From: Brotonthovivens ammoniilytica
GTDB taxonomy: Bacteria; Bacillota; Clostridia; Lachnospirales; Lachnospiraceae
NCBI RefSeq assembly: GCF_025566885.1
Contig: NZ_JAOQJQ010000001.1
Coordinates: 372,001-436,000, forward strand
Direction of reading: 5' to 3'
DNA: 64,000 bases
The translations under genes were made by a program, and so were the position numbers. The notes under the pieces were generated by a model that made no database searches, had not been told where the DNA came from, and saw only the letters and a list, made by a program, of their open reading frames with translations. Shown here one piece after another: positions 1 through 7,660 of this stretch. The first letter of the stretch is position 1. Every line of letters begins with the position of its first letter.

Positions 1-42
1 CAACCAGAACTTTTGGAAAATGAGGACAAGATGGATGTGAAT

Positions 43-215
43 GGGTGCAATCGTCCACCCAGTTATAGCTTGTTGGTAGGACAAGTCCACCCAAGATGCA
101 AAAGGTGTTATGAATAGTCCACCCAAGCCAGAAAATGAAGTGGGTGCAACCATCCACCCAAGTGAAGCCGACTGGTAGGACAAGTCCACCCAACTTACAA
201 AAAGTGCTGTGAGAA
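43..215. repeat. 99-bp imperfect tandem repeat in the mobile element
   Basis: Two copies of a complex unit begin at 43 and 142 (period 99). Each opens with a small hairpin, GGGTGCAA then CCACCC, and later repeats TGGTAGGACAAGTCCACCCA. A reading frame with no visible start runs from base 1 to a stop at 115-117; it could be the end of an upstream gene or chance. The exact 99-base period keeps the reading frame, so a decayed coding repeat is possible. No function can be assigned. Confidence 0.5.
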
Positions 216-299
216 GTCATACCAAGTGTAGCTATGAAAAAAGCTGTCCGACCTATGACAAAAAGTGTACGCTACTATGATTTTGAGTGTCCAATCTAT

Positions 300-750
300 G
301 GGGTACATTTTCAAAGAGTTAATAGTAAAAAGCTCTATTAAAATCAAAATGTAATAAAACAATGCACTATTAAAAATGAAATTTAATAGGAACTTTTACT
401 ACCACTTCCTTGCCAGACACAGTTTAAAAGTAAGCGAAGTAACACAATGCTATTGTCAGGGCAAAAATGCTAACGAATCGTGCTATTGTTTTTTCGATTT
501 TAATAGCAGACTTCTACTGTTTCTACGGTTTTTGCTAAAAAGTCTGAATAATAGAACAATGCTATTGTTAAGGCAAAAGTGCTAACGGATTCGTCTATTG
601 TTTCGCTGATTTTCATAGCAATCTTCTAGCATTTCTGTTAAGAAAAGGGAGTGCCGGATACGGCACATAAAAAGTGTGCCATTAAAGGCACAAAATTAGG
701 TGCTGAGGGAACAGTTACAGCTAAAAGTGAACTTCATAAGCAAGCCCTCG
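300..750. repeat. AT-rich non-coding stretch with 112-bp imperfect repeat
   Basis: No convincing gene lies here. A unit beginning ACAATGCTATTGT and containing GCTAACG recurs at 444 and 556 (period 112), and a shorter relative occurs near 360. Such repeats upstream of an oriT and relaxase may bind transfer or replication proteins, which is inference. The short open frame at 376-585 is made of this repeat and is not called as a gene. Confidence 0.45.
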
Positions 751-870
751 GCGTTTGAGAGCGAAATACACCCATCGCACAAAACTTCGTTTTGTACTCT
801 GTGTATTTCGCTCTGCGAGGCTTAGCCGCCACAAGGCGGATGTGTTCGCAAGACGAGTGCCTATGCACTC
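751..870 (+). other. Candidate origin of transfer (oriT)
   Basis: A 14-bp perfect inverted repeat, AGAGCGAAATACAC at 758-771 and its complement at 801-814, encloses a second hairpin (ACAAAA, CTTCG loop, TTTTGT at 779-795). It is followed by CCGCC-acaa-GGCGG and GAGTGC-ctat-GCACTC hairpins. Nested inverted repeats about 150 bp upstream of a MobA/MobL relaxase gene are the usual layout of a mobilisation origin. The nic site cannot be placed by eye. Confidence 0.55.
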
Positions 871-957
871 GCTCACAGGGAAAGTTTACTACTCACATCT
901 CATCTATCTTATCTGTCCTCTTTTCCAAAATCAAAACTGGGAAAGGAGGAAATCGCT

Positions 958-2523
958 ATGCCAAGAAATTCATTTGTGCAGATGTCAAAGCTCCATAATG
1001 TTCGTGGAAGAATCTATTATATCTCCAGTGACAAAAAACAGGAAAATCTCTATGCGGTATATGAAACCACAGACCGAAAATTTTGGACAGAACTTGCCAA
1101 GTGCAATCAGGCAGAATTTAAGAAAAGCGGTACAGAGGGAAAATGTATCGAAGCAAGAGAATTTATCATTGCCCTGCCGGAATCCTTTGTGGATTATCCG
1201 CCAGACGGACTATTAAAATATATGACGGATAAATTCAAAAGTCGGTATGGTGTTGATTGTATTGCAGCACTCCATCATAACAAACGAAAGACGAATTATC
1301 ATATCCATCTTATCTTTGCAGAACGAAATTATCTTGACGAACCGATAGAAAAGATTGCCACCAGAAATATGTTCTATGATGAGAAAGGTAATCATGTTCG
1401 TACCAAGAAAGAAATCCTAGACGAGAATGGAACTATCCGTAAAAGGTGTAAGGTGATCAAGAAAGGTGAGGTCTACGAAAGACAGATGTTTACCATCAAG
1501 GACGCTCGCTTTAAGCAGGAACATTTCTTAGATGAGGTCAAGGTATTTTATACCGATGTCATCAACGGACTTGTCAAAGATGAGAAAGAAAAGCTGTCTG
1601 CATTCAAGCGTGGGGATGTCTATCTTGCCACTAAGAAAATCGGTAAGAACAATCCAAAGGCAGATAAGATTACACTCAATAATAAGGTCATACAGGACTG
1701 GAATCGTACTGTGGATCACGCTTTGGTATCGGGGATGGAGCGAAAGGAAATCTTAAAGGTAAAGCAGGAACAGATTTCAACTCCGATTAAGGAATCCATT
1801 CACAAGTATGGCAATCATCCGGAGCTTTTGTTTATGATTATCTTTCGGGCAATCGAGCTGTTAAAAGAACTCATAAAGTTGCTGATACAGAAACAGGAAC
1901 AACAGAAAGCCAGAATCTCCGACCTTATGGAGCGAAGAAATGAAAAACAAGAGAAACAACCAGCTCCATCCGTTACACAGACAGACAATCAGACAATTCC
2001 TGCTGTGACCCAACCATTCAAAGCACCTGCTACTACTACCGCAGAAAAGACCGTTATTCCGCCAAGACCAAGAATGTCTGAGCTGGCACACGATTATGAG
2101 ATGCGACTTGAAGAGATTATGGAGAAACTTAAACGACAAAACAGAGCCATTCATACGCAGGAAGTGAAAAAAGACCTTATTGACGAGGATTTGAAGAACT
2201 GTACAGGATTATTCCAAGGAAAGAAACGAAAGGAATTGCAGGCACAGTCTAACAAATACGCAGAAACGATTAAGATTATGAAGCAGGGATTATCCCATAT
2301 CGTGCAGGATTACAAATATCCAACGGTAGATGCGTTCCTGCAAGTCTATAAACAAGGCAAGTCCGAGTATGAATCCTATGTCAAAGCAAACAAGGAATGG
2401 AACTCCAAGTATGGAGAAAACTCAATCCATCGAAAGCTGGCAGAAAAACAGGCAGAAGTTCAGAAACGGGAACAGGACAGAGATTTTAACTATCGTTCGC
2501 CATCAGACAGAGGAGCTAGATAA
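958..2523 (+). CDS. mobA: MobA/MobL family relaxase
   Basis: This 521-residue protein should nick the oriT and lead the strand into a recipient during mobilisation. The N-terminal 130 residues carry a histidine-rich HUH-type metal motif, NYHIHLIFAER, with H115 and H117. The C-terminal half is charged, probably coiled coil (residues 290-400 and 440-510), with a Pro/Thr linker near 340-375. The ATG is preceded by a strong GGAAAGGAGG. It has its own terminator and faces the minus-strand agr genes. No coupling protein or mating-pore gene is visible, so the element is either mobilisable only or extends left of the window. Confidence 0.88.
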   Translation: MPRNSFVQMSKLHNVRGRIYYISSDKKQENLYAVYETTDRKFWTELAKCNQAEFKKSGTEGKCIEAREFIIALPESFVDYPPDGLLKYMTDKFKSRYGVDCIAALHHNKRKTNYHIHLIFAERNYLDEPIEKIATRNMFYDEKGNHVRTKKEILDENGTIRKRCKVIKKGEVYERQMFTIKDARFKQEHFLDEVKVFYTDVINGLVKDEKEKLSAFKRGDVYLATKKIGKNNPKADKITLNNKVIQDWNRTVDHALVSGMERKEILKVKQEQISTPIKESIHKYGNHPELLFMIIFRAIELLKELIKLLIQKQEQQKARISDLMERRNEKQEKQPAPSVTQTDNQTIPAVTQPFKAPATTTAEKTVIPPRPRMSELAHDYEMRLEEIMEKLKRQNRAIHTQEVKKDLIDEDLKNCTGLFQGKKRKELQAQSNKYAETIKIMKQGLSHIVQDYKYPTVDAFLQVYKQGKSEYESYVKANKEWNSKYGENSIHRKLAEKQAEVQKREQDRDFNYRSPSDRGAR

Positions 2524-2533
2524 TCTAATTAAA

Positions 2534-2576
2534 TTCAAAAAAGATAAAGACCATCAAATTCTTTATCTTTTTTGAA
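2534..2576. terminator. Bidirectional terminator between mobA and agrB
   Basis: A perfect 17-bp stem (2534-2550 with 2560-2576) has a 9-nt loop and A/T tracts on both sides. It sits 11 bp after the mobA stop and 21 bp from the agrB stop on the other strand, so it can end both convergent transcripts. Confidence 0.9.
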
Positions 2577-2597
2577 TATTTATGAAAAGTCATCCTG

Positions 2598-3164
2598 CTA
2601 TTTAAAGTGTCTCATTAGATTTTTAATTGTTTCGACTATCATAAGAATGATTACGCAGAAAAAGGAATAAAACAATGTGGTATTCATCTTCGTGTTTCCA
2701 ATTTTATAAAACAGCAGAAATCCAATGCTAACAATTATCACAGAAATAAGTTTATGTATCCATTTTTGTTTGGTGGTTAAACATATTTTATGGTTACTTA
2801 TAGGTGCAAATAATATACACATAAGGACAAGTATCAAATATCCTAGTACAGTTGGCTTTAAATAGATTATAGCCCACTTATCAAGACAACCGAGAAAAAA
2901 GCTGCCTAAGATACATGTTAACTGCGTTGGAGCATGGGCACCTCCGGTATAATGTCGTAACAATGAAAAGGTAATTACCCAAATTAGGGTATAGCCGAGT
3001 GTATGTGATAAAACTCCCCATACGAACAATAACACTATGGTTATAAAAGTATTCAAAAAACATTCTAAGCCATATATGTATATTTCTAATTGATCCGCAG
3101 AAACATCCTCCCCGGATAGTTCTGCTAACTTATTAGCAATAGATGTAGCCCACTTCGTAATCAT
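2598..3164 (-). CDS. agrB: AgrB-like autoinducer-processing membrane peptidase
   Basis: AgrB is a membrane cysteine endopeptidase that trims AgrD and forms the thiolactone of the signal peptide. This 188-residue protein has several hydrophobic segments and the family core LLRHYTGGAHAPTQLTC, which puts the catalytic pair at His77 and Cys84, the same numbering as in Staphylococcus aureus AgrB. Its ATG overlaps the agrA stop by 4 nt, so translation is probably coupled. Unusually no agrD lies next to it; the candidate substrate is encoded 4 kb away on the other strand (7022-7168). Confidence 0.93.
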   Translation of the reverse strand: MITKWATSIANKLAELSGEDVSADQLEIYIYGLECFLNTFITIVLLFVWGVLSHTLGYTLIWVITFSLLRHYTGGAHAPTQLTCILGSFFLGCLDKWAIIYLKPTVLGYLILVLMCILFAPISNHKICLTTKQKWIHKLISVIIVSIGFLLFYKIGNTKMNTTLFYSFFCVIILMIVETIKNLMRHFK

Positions 3165-3895
3165 TCAAAATCCCCGCTTGTATCAAATCTTGTTGTATAT
3201 TTGGCAAAAGCACTTATCACGTCTTTGGAATAAGAACGTGCGATTTGTGTAGTTAGATGATTTGACAATTCAATCGTTCCTGATGTAATACGATAGATAT
3301 GTGCCATATTTACAATATAAGAACGATGGGTTCGGATAAATTCACTTGGCAAATGGACAATAATCTTATTTAGGGTAGACATTTGTTCATAGCATTTGCC
3401 GTCTACGGTCAATATATCCACATAATGTAATCTGCTCGAAAATGTCAATATATCTGCATAGGGAATACTTACAATTTCCTGCTTGTTTCGGTATATGTAG
3501 GTATTATTAGATAACTCCTTCGCGATTTCATCCAAACACAGAAAAAGAGTATTTTCCTTGACGGGTTTTAGCAAGTAGTTTAAAGCTCTGACTTCATATC
3601 CTCGGAATACATATTCTCTAAAAGCTGTTAAAAATACAATAATACCTTGATAACCAGATTCACGAAGGCGTTTAGCAACCTCAATTCCATTCATTTGCCC
3701 CATTTGTATGTCAAGGAAAAATGCTGAAGCCTGTATAGTTGTGCCTTCAGAATTTTTTGAAAAATATTCTTCGCCCGATTCGTATTCGTCAATTTCAATA
3801 TCCCAATCATATTGCTGCCCGTATTTTCTTATTCCATTTTTCAGCCGTTCTGATTCGATCACAGAATCTTCAAGTATGGTTATTTTCATTTTCAT
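3161..3895 (-). CDS. agrA: AgrA-like LytTR response regulator
   Basis: This is the DNA-binding output of the agr circuit. Residues 1-125 form a receiver with phospho-acceptor Asp62 (FFLDIQMGQMNG) and the conserved lysine in LLKPVK. Residues 140-240 form a LytTR domain including FIRTHRSYIVN. LytTR regulators bind pairs of 9-bp direct repeats, and such pairs occur at 5317-5346 and 6878-6907. The gene overlaps agrC and agrB by 4 nt on either side, giving a tight C-A-B operon. Confidence 0.93.
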   Translation of the reverse strand: MKMKITILEDSVIESERLKNGIRKYGQQYDWDIEIDEYESGEEYFSKNSEGTTIQASAFFLDIQMGQMNGIEVAKRLRESGYQGIIVFLTAFREYVFRGYEVRALNYLLKPVKENTLFLCLDEIAKELSNNTYIYRNKQEIVSIPYADILTFSSRLHYVDILTVDGKCYEQMSTLNKIIVHLPSEFIRTHRSYIVNMAHIYRITSGTIELSNHLTTQIARSYSKDVISAFAKYTTRFDTSGDFE

Positions 3896-5244
3896 AGTAG
3901 TTTGTTATTCTCCTTATCCGGTATCATAATATGTACGGAAAAAATTTTGTTATCAGATGTAATCTGCAATACGCCATCTGCCTTTTCTACAAGCTCTTTT
4001 ACTCGTCTTATCCCAAGTCCATGTTCTTTTCCTTGTTTAACACTCAAAATGTCTCCATCAATGCTACCTTTTATCACACCATCATAATTATTTTCAATGT
4101 GAATCAGTATCATATTCTGGTAAGGTTTAATATAAAAATAAATGTATGGATGCTCGGTTGGATCAGAGATTATAAGTCTTTCTCCTGCTTCAATGGAATT
4201 ATTCCATATATTTCCAAGTATGGATGAAAGCTCAACAGAATCAAGCGGAAAATTTTCAGGAGCCATAATAGAATATTCTGTCTTAATTCCGTGTTTTTCA
4301 GCATAATCAAGTTTTGCGGTAAGTATGCAGTCAATAGCAATATTTCCCGTTGCTATGGCACTTTGCGTAGTTGCAAGAGTGTTATGGTATTGCTCTGTAT
4401 ATGCTATAAGTTCATCCCATTTCTTGTCTTTTGCTAATACGTTGATTGCATCCACATAAATCTGCATATCATGTTTCATTTTTCGTAATCGTTCAGTTGT
4501 CTCAGATAAGCTATTGAACTCAGTCCTTTCCAGCTCATAAATCTTTTGTTCTTCCAGTAATCGTATGTTTTCTTCTTTTGAATAACCTAGCTGGTATATG
4601 TATAGCATCAATACTAAAAATAAAATAATAAAAAACAAGTCAACCAATGATAGCCTAGCTGAAAAGGATGAATCACCAAATTTATCAACAGATTCCAAAG
4701 TCAGCCTTAATATGTAGTGCCCGATTGCAAGTCCAGAAATTGCGATGAAAATATATGCAACTTTTTGGAACGGTGAAAGAGATATGTCTTTGTTTCCAAT
4801 AGAATGAAATAACAAGACAAAAACAGCTATCATTGCCAAATATAACATGGTATATGGCTTCCGTAATGTTCCACCTAATAATAGCTCCAGAGACGCTCCT
4901 TTATAAAGAGTAACGGGAATAAAGAACGAAATCTGTTCTGCAACTAAGCAAATGATGGAATACGAAAAGCCCCAAAAGATACGGCGAATTATACTATCAC
5001 GATAGAACAATACTGCATATCCAATGTCCAAAACACAAGATGACATCAAAGTGCTGTAGGATGATATTCCCATTTTATTCAGCGTGCATAACACAGCAAA
5101 CTGAAATGATACGAAAAGAAACATCAAAACTGCTTGATGTTTATAATTTGCTCGAATACGCAATTTTTTATGGATAAATATTATAAACAATGCCAGTTCT
5201 AAGAAATTAACAATATATTCCCATATTGAGTCAATATATAGCAT
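3892..5244 (-). CDS. agrC: AgrC-like GHKL sensor histidine kinase
   Basis: This is the predicted receptor for the cyclic peptide. About 200 N-terminal residues form six or seven membrane segments. They are followed by a dimerisation helix with the phospho-accepting His in RKMKHDMQIY, then a GHKL ATPase with the N-box ILGNIWNNSIEAGERL and the G-box EHGLGIRRVKEL. I prefer the ATG at 5244 because AAAGGAAG lies 10 nt upstream; a GTG at 5253 overlaps that site. It is the first gene of the minus-strand operon. Confidence 0.92.
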   Translation of the reverse strand: MLYIDSIWEYIVNFLELALFIIFIHKKLRIRANYKHQAVLMFLFVSFQFAVLCTLNKMGISSYSTLMSSCVLDIGYAVLFYRDSIIRRIFWGFSYSIICLVAEQISFFIPVTLYKGASLELLLGGTLRKPYTMLYLAMIAVFVLLFHSIGNKDISLSPFQKVAYIFIAISGLAIGHYILRLTLESVDKFGDSSFSARLSLVDLFFIILFLVLMLYIYQLGYSKEENIRLLEEQKIYELERTEFNSLSETTERLRKMKHDMQIYVDAINVLAKDKKWDELIAYTEQYHNTLATTQSAIATGNIAIDCILTAKLDYAEKHGIKTEYSIMAPENFPLDSVELSSILGNIWNNSIEAGERLIISDPTEHPYIYFYIKPYQNMILIHIENNYDGVIKGSIDGDILSVKQGKEHGLGIRRVKELVEKADGVLQITSDNKIFSVHIMIPDKENNKLL

Positions 5245-5276
5245 AGCTACCACTTCCTTTAATCATTCTCCGTCAT

Positions 5277-5305
5277 ATTTTATCATCAATAAAGTAGGTA
5301 CACAA
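5277..5305 (-). promoter_or_regulatory. Candidate promoter of agrC-agrA-agrB
   Basis: On the minus strand TTGTGT (5305-5300) and TAAAAT (5282-5277) are 17 bp apart. The near AgrA-type box at 5317-5325 ends 11 bp upstream of this -35, the same distance as on the divergent plus-strand promoter, which suggests positive autoregulation. Confidence 0.5.
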
Positions 5306-5316
5306 CATAATATGCT

Positions 5317-5346
5317 ACCGTTTGTGCATAGTGAGCTACCATTCAT
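5317..5346 (+). promoter_or_regulatory. Paired AgrA/LytTR boxes, divergent region
   Basis: ACCGTTTGT (5317-5325) and ACCATTCAT (5338-5346) are direct repeats 21 bp apart start to start. The first fits the LytTR consensus fully and the second has one mismatch. Two 9-bp repeats with a 12-bp spacer is the known AgrA operator layout. The pair sits between divergent agrC and the peptidase operon. Confidence 0.8.
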
Positions 5347-5357
5347 GCATAGAGGTA

Positions 5358-5385
5358 TTGAAAAGTATAAAGATTTTGTTATATT
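5358..5385 (+). promoter_or_regulatory. AgrA-dependent promoter of the peptidase operon
   Basis: TTGAAA (5358-5363) and TATATT (5380-5385) are 16 bp apart, and the -35 starts 11 bp after the second AgrA box. Transcription should start near 5392. This leaves a leader of about 190 nt holding a possible 14-codon ORF at 5448-5492, which has a purine-rich site upstream but no recognisable product. Confidence 0.7.
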
Positions 5386-5581
5386 CAAGGTATACTACTA
5401 CATCTTAAGTATTCTGAGAATCTATAATATGGAGTGGAGATGATAAGATGTCGTACTTTAGGAATATTAACAGGATATATAATGTGTACTAGTATGTGTT
5501 GCGTTTCAATTTTCATAAAGATAACCTTTAAGAATAATTGAAGATAACCGTTGTTACATGATTGAAAAGGAGTGAAGGAGT

Positions 5582-6103
5582 ATGCATTTTAAAAAATCTG
5601 TTTTAAAAAATCATTTATTGTATAGCATTATAACTTTAATGGCTATAGCAATGCTATTTCCTATTACGGCATTTGCACAAGCTTATGTACAAACATGGGA
5701 TCTTGTTGATTCTGGCAAACATCTAGACTATGACGGAAACAGCACTTACATGAGTTATATTAACACTGGGGCTGCCACATGGAATGCATATAAATCTGGA
5801 GTAATCAGAAAAGACAGTGCTTTTGTTGTAGAAGATGTATACGTAAGCGATGTCAATGCTTCGAATGGATGGGCAGGCATGACATATTCTAGTGGTAAAA
5901 TTGAACTCAATACCTATTATATGAGCGGTTATAGTAATAGTAAAAAACAGAATGTAGCGACACATGAATTGGGACATGCATTAGGGTTGGATCACAGTAC
6001 TTCAACAGATGTTATGGATGCAGCAATTACGGGACATACTAGTACGCAGGCATTATCTCAAAATGATAAAGATTCATATGATGCCGCATATAATAATTAT
6101 TAG
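5582..6103 (+). CDS. Secreted matrixin-like zinc metallopeptidase
   Basis: This 173-residue preprotein has a signal peptide (about residues 1-32, cleavage after AFA) and a compact metzincin domain. The zinc site is HELGHALGLDHS, with H128, E129, H132 and H138, followed by the Met-turn DVMD at 143-146. The length is a bare catalytic domain with no propeptide or cell-wall domain. It is the first gene after an AgrA-type promoter, so it is probably produced at high cell density; its substrate is unknown. A good GGAG site precedes the ATG. AT-rich codon use matches the mobile element, not the chromosome. Confidence 0.85.
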   Translation: MHFKKSVLKNHLLYSIITLMAIAMLFPITAFAQAYVQTWDLVDSGKHLDYDGNSTYMSYINTGAATWNAYKSGVIRKDSAFVVEDVYVSDVNASNGWAGMTYSSGKIELNTYYMSGYSNSKKQNVATHELGHALGLDHSTSTDVMDAAITGHTSTQALSQNDKDSYDAAYNNY

Positions 6104-6118
6104 GGGAGGGAGAACGCT

Positions 6119-6790
6119 ATGAAAAAATCAAGTATCTATGGTATTTTGTCTATTGTTCTTATCGTAGGAATGTTTTTTACAGGATGTGCATCCAAAAATA
6201 ATGCAAGTCAACTGAATACAAATGTATCTAACTTGCCAATCCACCAGATGCACGCATCTTTTGTATATGATACTGATAACATTCGCGAAGCTGTTGGTAT
6301 CTGTGATTACGTATTTGTAGCAAAGGTTGTCAGTTGCGATGGAACCGAGTATCGAAATGTTATAACGACTGAAGATGAAAAAGGAAATCCTAAGGAGGTC
6401 GGTTCGCCTTACACTAATTATACTATTCAGGTTCTCGAAAATATAAAAGGTGAACTTATTACAGATAAACCTATTCCTATTGTTAAACAAGGCGGAATTT
6501 CAGAAAAACAAGATGCTATTTATCTGTTTGAGAATGATTCACTGCCTTCCGAAAATTCCATTTATATCTTTTTGGCATATGCACAAGAGGATGGTTCGTT
6601 ACTAATTTCTGGTCCAAATTCAAATGTAATGTGTAACGATTCGAATATGTATTCTATTAATTCTGTCTCAGAGGAAAAATCAGTTACAGAATACGATGAG
6701 TTTATTACATATAAAGATGCTAATGATAATGAGATTATTCCAGTTGATCGAGAGCGTTATAAATCTATATATGAGACTGACAATAATTAA
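6119..6790 (+). CDS. Putative lipoprotein in the agr-controlled operon
   Basis: The product has 223 residues and a lipoprotein signal peptide with lipobox FTGC (Cys23). The mature part has alternating beta segments (VFVAKV, YTIQVLENIKGEL, IYIFLAYAQ). The same plan of short transmitted-signal strands and a late IFL strand is seen in the 9928-10611 product, so the two may be distant paralogues. It starts 15 bp after the peptidase gene with a GGGGAGGGAG site. Function is unknown; an immunity or inhibitor role for the peptidase is only a guess. Confidence 0.7.
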   Translation: MKKSSIYGILSIVLIVGMFFTGCASKNNASQLNTNVSNLPIHQMHASFVYDTDNIREAVGICDYVFVAKVVSCDGTEYRNVITTEDEKGNPKEVGSPYTNYTIQVLENIKGELITDKPIPIVKQGGISEKQDAIYLFENDSLPSENSIYIFLAYAQEDGSLLISGPNSNVMCNDSNMYSINSVSEEKSVTEYDEFITYKDANDNEIIPVDRERYKSIYETDNN

Positions 6791-6815
6791 TCATTATTTC
6801 TGAAATATATAGATT

Positions 6816-6855
6816 AAAGATGGCAGGTAGGTGCTTAACCTATCTGCCATCTTTT
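6816..6855 (+). terminator. Terminator of the peptidase-lipoprotein operon
   Basis: AAAGATGGCAGGTAGG (6816-6831) pairs with its near-perfect complement at 6839-6855 and ends in a T tract. It separates this transcript from the agrD promoter just downstream. Confidence 0.9.
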
Positions 6856-6877
6856 CGGTTTTATACCTATATGTAGA

Positions 6878-6907
6878 ACAGTTCGTGCATGTTGGGCTAC
6901 CATTCGT
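6878..6907 (+). promoter_or_regulatory. Paired AgrA/LytTR boxes upstream of agrD
   Basis: ACAGTTCGT (6878-6886) fits the consensus and ACCATTCGT (6899-6907) has one mismatch. They are direct repeats 21 bp apart, exactly as at 5317-5346. The flanking text (GTGCAT, then GGGCTACCATTCGTGCATAG) is also shared with the first site, so the two promoters probably arose by duplication. Confidence 0.82.
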
Positions 6908-6918
6908 GCATAGAGGGA

Positions 6919-6947
6919 TTGAAAAAAATTAAATACTCTGTTATATT
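6919..6947 (+). promoter_or_regulatory. AgrA-dependent agrD promoter
   Basis: TTGAAA (6919-6924) and TATATT (6942-6947) are separated by 17 bp. The -35 again begins 11 bp after the second AgrA box. Predicted transcription start is near 6954. Confidence 0.72.
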
Positions 6948-7021
6948 AAGCACATACCATGGTAAACAAATAAAGTTGTCTGTAATTGTCAGACAATTAA
7001 GGAGGGGGGGGGGTGAAAACG

Positions 7022-7168
7022 ATGGACAATAAGCAAGTAAACAAGGCACCCCAGAAAAGTGCCCGTCTCGTACTTCAGGCAGTGACTGCTATTGCTCGAA
7101 GTAATGCAAATTCATTGTGCCGTGGTTTGTTGTATGAACCAAAAGTACCAACGCAGTTAAAAAAATAA
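7022..7168 (+). CDS. agrD: AgrD-like cyclic autoinducer peptide precursor
   Basis: This short gene of 48 codons has the three-part AgrD plan: an amphipathic N-terminal helix (residues 13-27), a cysteine-containing core SLCRGLL, and the conserved acidic/proline tail YEPKVPTQLKK. Aligning the tail with known AgrD proteins puts cleavage before Tyr38, giving a five-residue thiolactone ring Cys33-Arg-Gly-Leu-Leu with a short exocyclic tail. A GTG at 7013 is in frame and lies 7 nt after AGGAGG; it may be the true start (51 residues). A run of ten Gs (7004-7013) lies inside the ribosome-binding region, so its length may alter translation. The gene stands apart from agrB but under an AgrA-type promoter. 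Confidence 0.88.
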   Translation: MDNKQVNKAPQKSARLVLQAVTAIARSNANSLCRGLLYEPKVPTQLKK

Positions 7169-7186
7169 GATTGGGAGGAATTGACT

Positions 7187-7606
7187 ATGATGTTAAAAAG
7201 TTTAAAACAGAAGATTGCAAAAGTAGGTATTGGTTTGTTTTGTGCAGGATGTGTATTTCTTTCTTCAGCAGCATATTCTCAGGCGGCATCTTACACCGCT
7301 TATGCACTTAAACTGAATAAGACTAATAACTTTACCTCTATGCATGCAAAAACAACATCCGATGATTACATCACAAATGAGGTAACAGCAATTACCAATA
7401 CCTCTTACGCAAATTTCTGGGCTGTCAATAACAGCAAGAGTAAAATATCTAATAAGTATAAGCAGGGTGTTGGAACAGGATCTTGTAATTTAATCTTTAC
7501 CAAGAGCGGTTATAATTCTACTAACACACAGGTCGGTATGGGAATGGAAAATTATCAATCTCAATTATCAACTGCATTTGTAAGTGGAAATGTAGATTTT
7601 AGATAA
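7187..7606 (+). CDS. Small secreted protein downstream of agrD
   Basis: A 139-residue precursor with a clear signal peptide (cleavage likely after SQAAS, near residue 34) and a polar, Thr/Asn/Ser-rich mature part of about 105 residues, probably a beta sandwich. It loosely resembles small secreted DUF2712-type proteins, but I cannot be sure. The ATG at 7187 lies 7 nt after GGGAGGA. It is co-transcribed with agrD and is followed by a terminator and an ABC transporter operon, so it may be an exported effector or bacteriocin-like protein. That role is inferred from context only. Confidence 0.65.
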   Translation: MMLKSLKQKIAKVGIGLFCAGCVFLSSAAYSQAASYTAYALKLNKTNNFTSMHAKTTSDDYITNEVTAITNTSYANFWAVNNSKSKISNKYKQGVGTGSCNLIFTKSGYNSTNTQVGMGMENYQSQLSTAFVSGNVDFR

Positions 7607-7616
7607 CAGAAGGGAT

Positions 7617-7650
7617 GGGCATAAACCTCTTCGTGGGTTTATGCCCTTTT
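7617..7650 (+). terminator. Terminator/attenuator before the ABC transporter genes
   Basis: GGGCATAAACC (7617-7627) pairs with GGTTTATGCCC (7636-7646), then TTTT. The next gene starts 11 bp later with no obvious promoter, so partial read-through probably sets a low level of the transporter relative to agrD and the secreted protein. Confidence 0.85.
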
Positions 7651-7660
7651 GGTAAAGATT

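Noticed and set aside
376..585. 69-codon open frame in the element
   Set aside because: It consists of the AT-rich tandem repeat, has no ribosome site and no protein-like composition.
5448..5492. 14-codon leader peptide in the agr-controlled 5' leader
   Set aside because: It has a plausible ribosome site but no conserved feature; noted in the promoter entry and not called as a gene.
7187..7606. Lactococcin 972 class bacteriocin
   Set aside because: The mature part lacks the class motifs that I know, and the transporter has two separate permeases; kept only as an unknown secreted protein.
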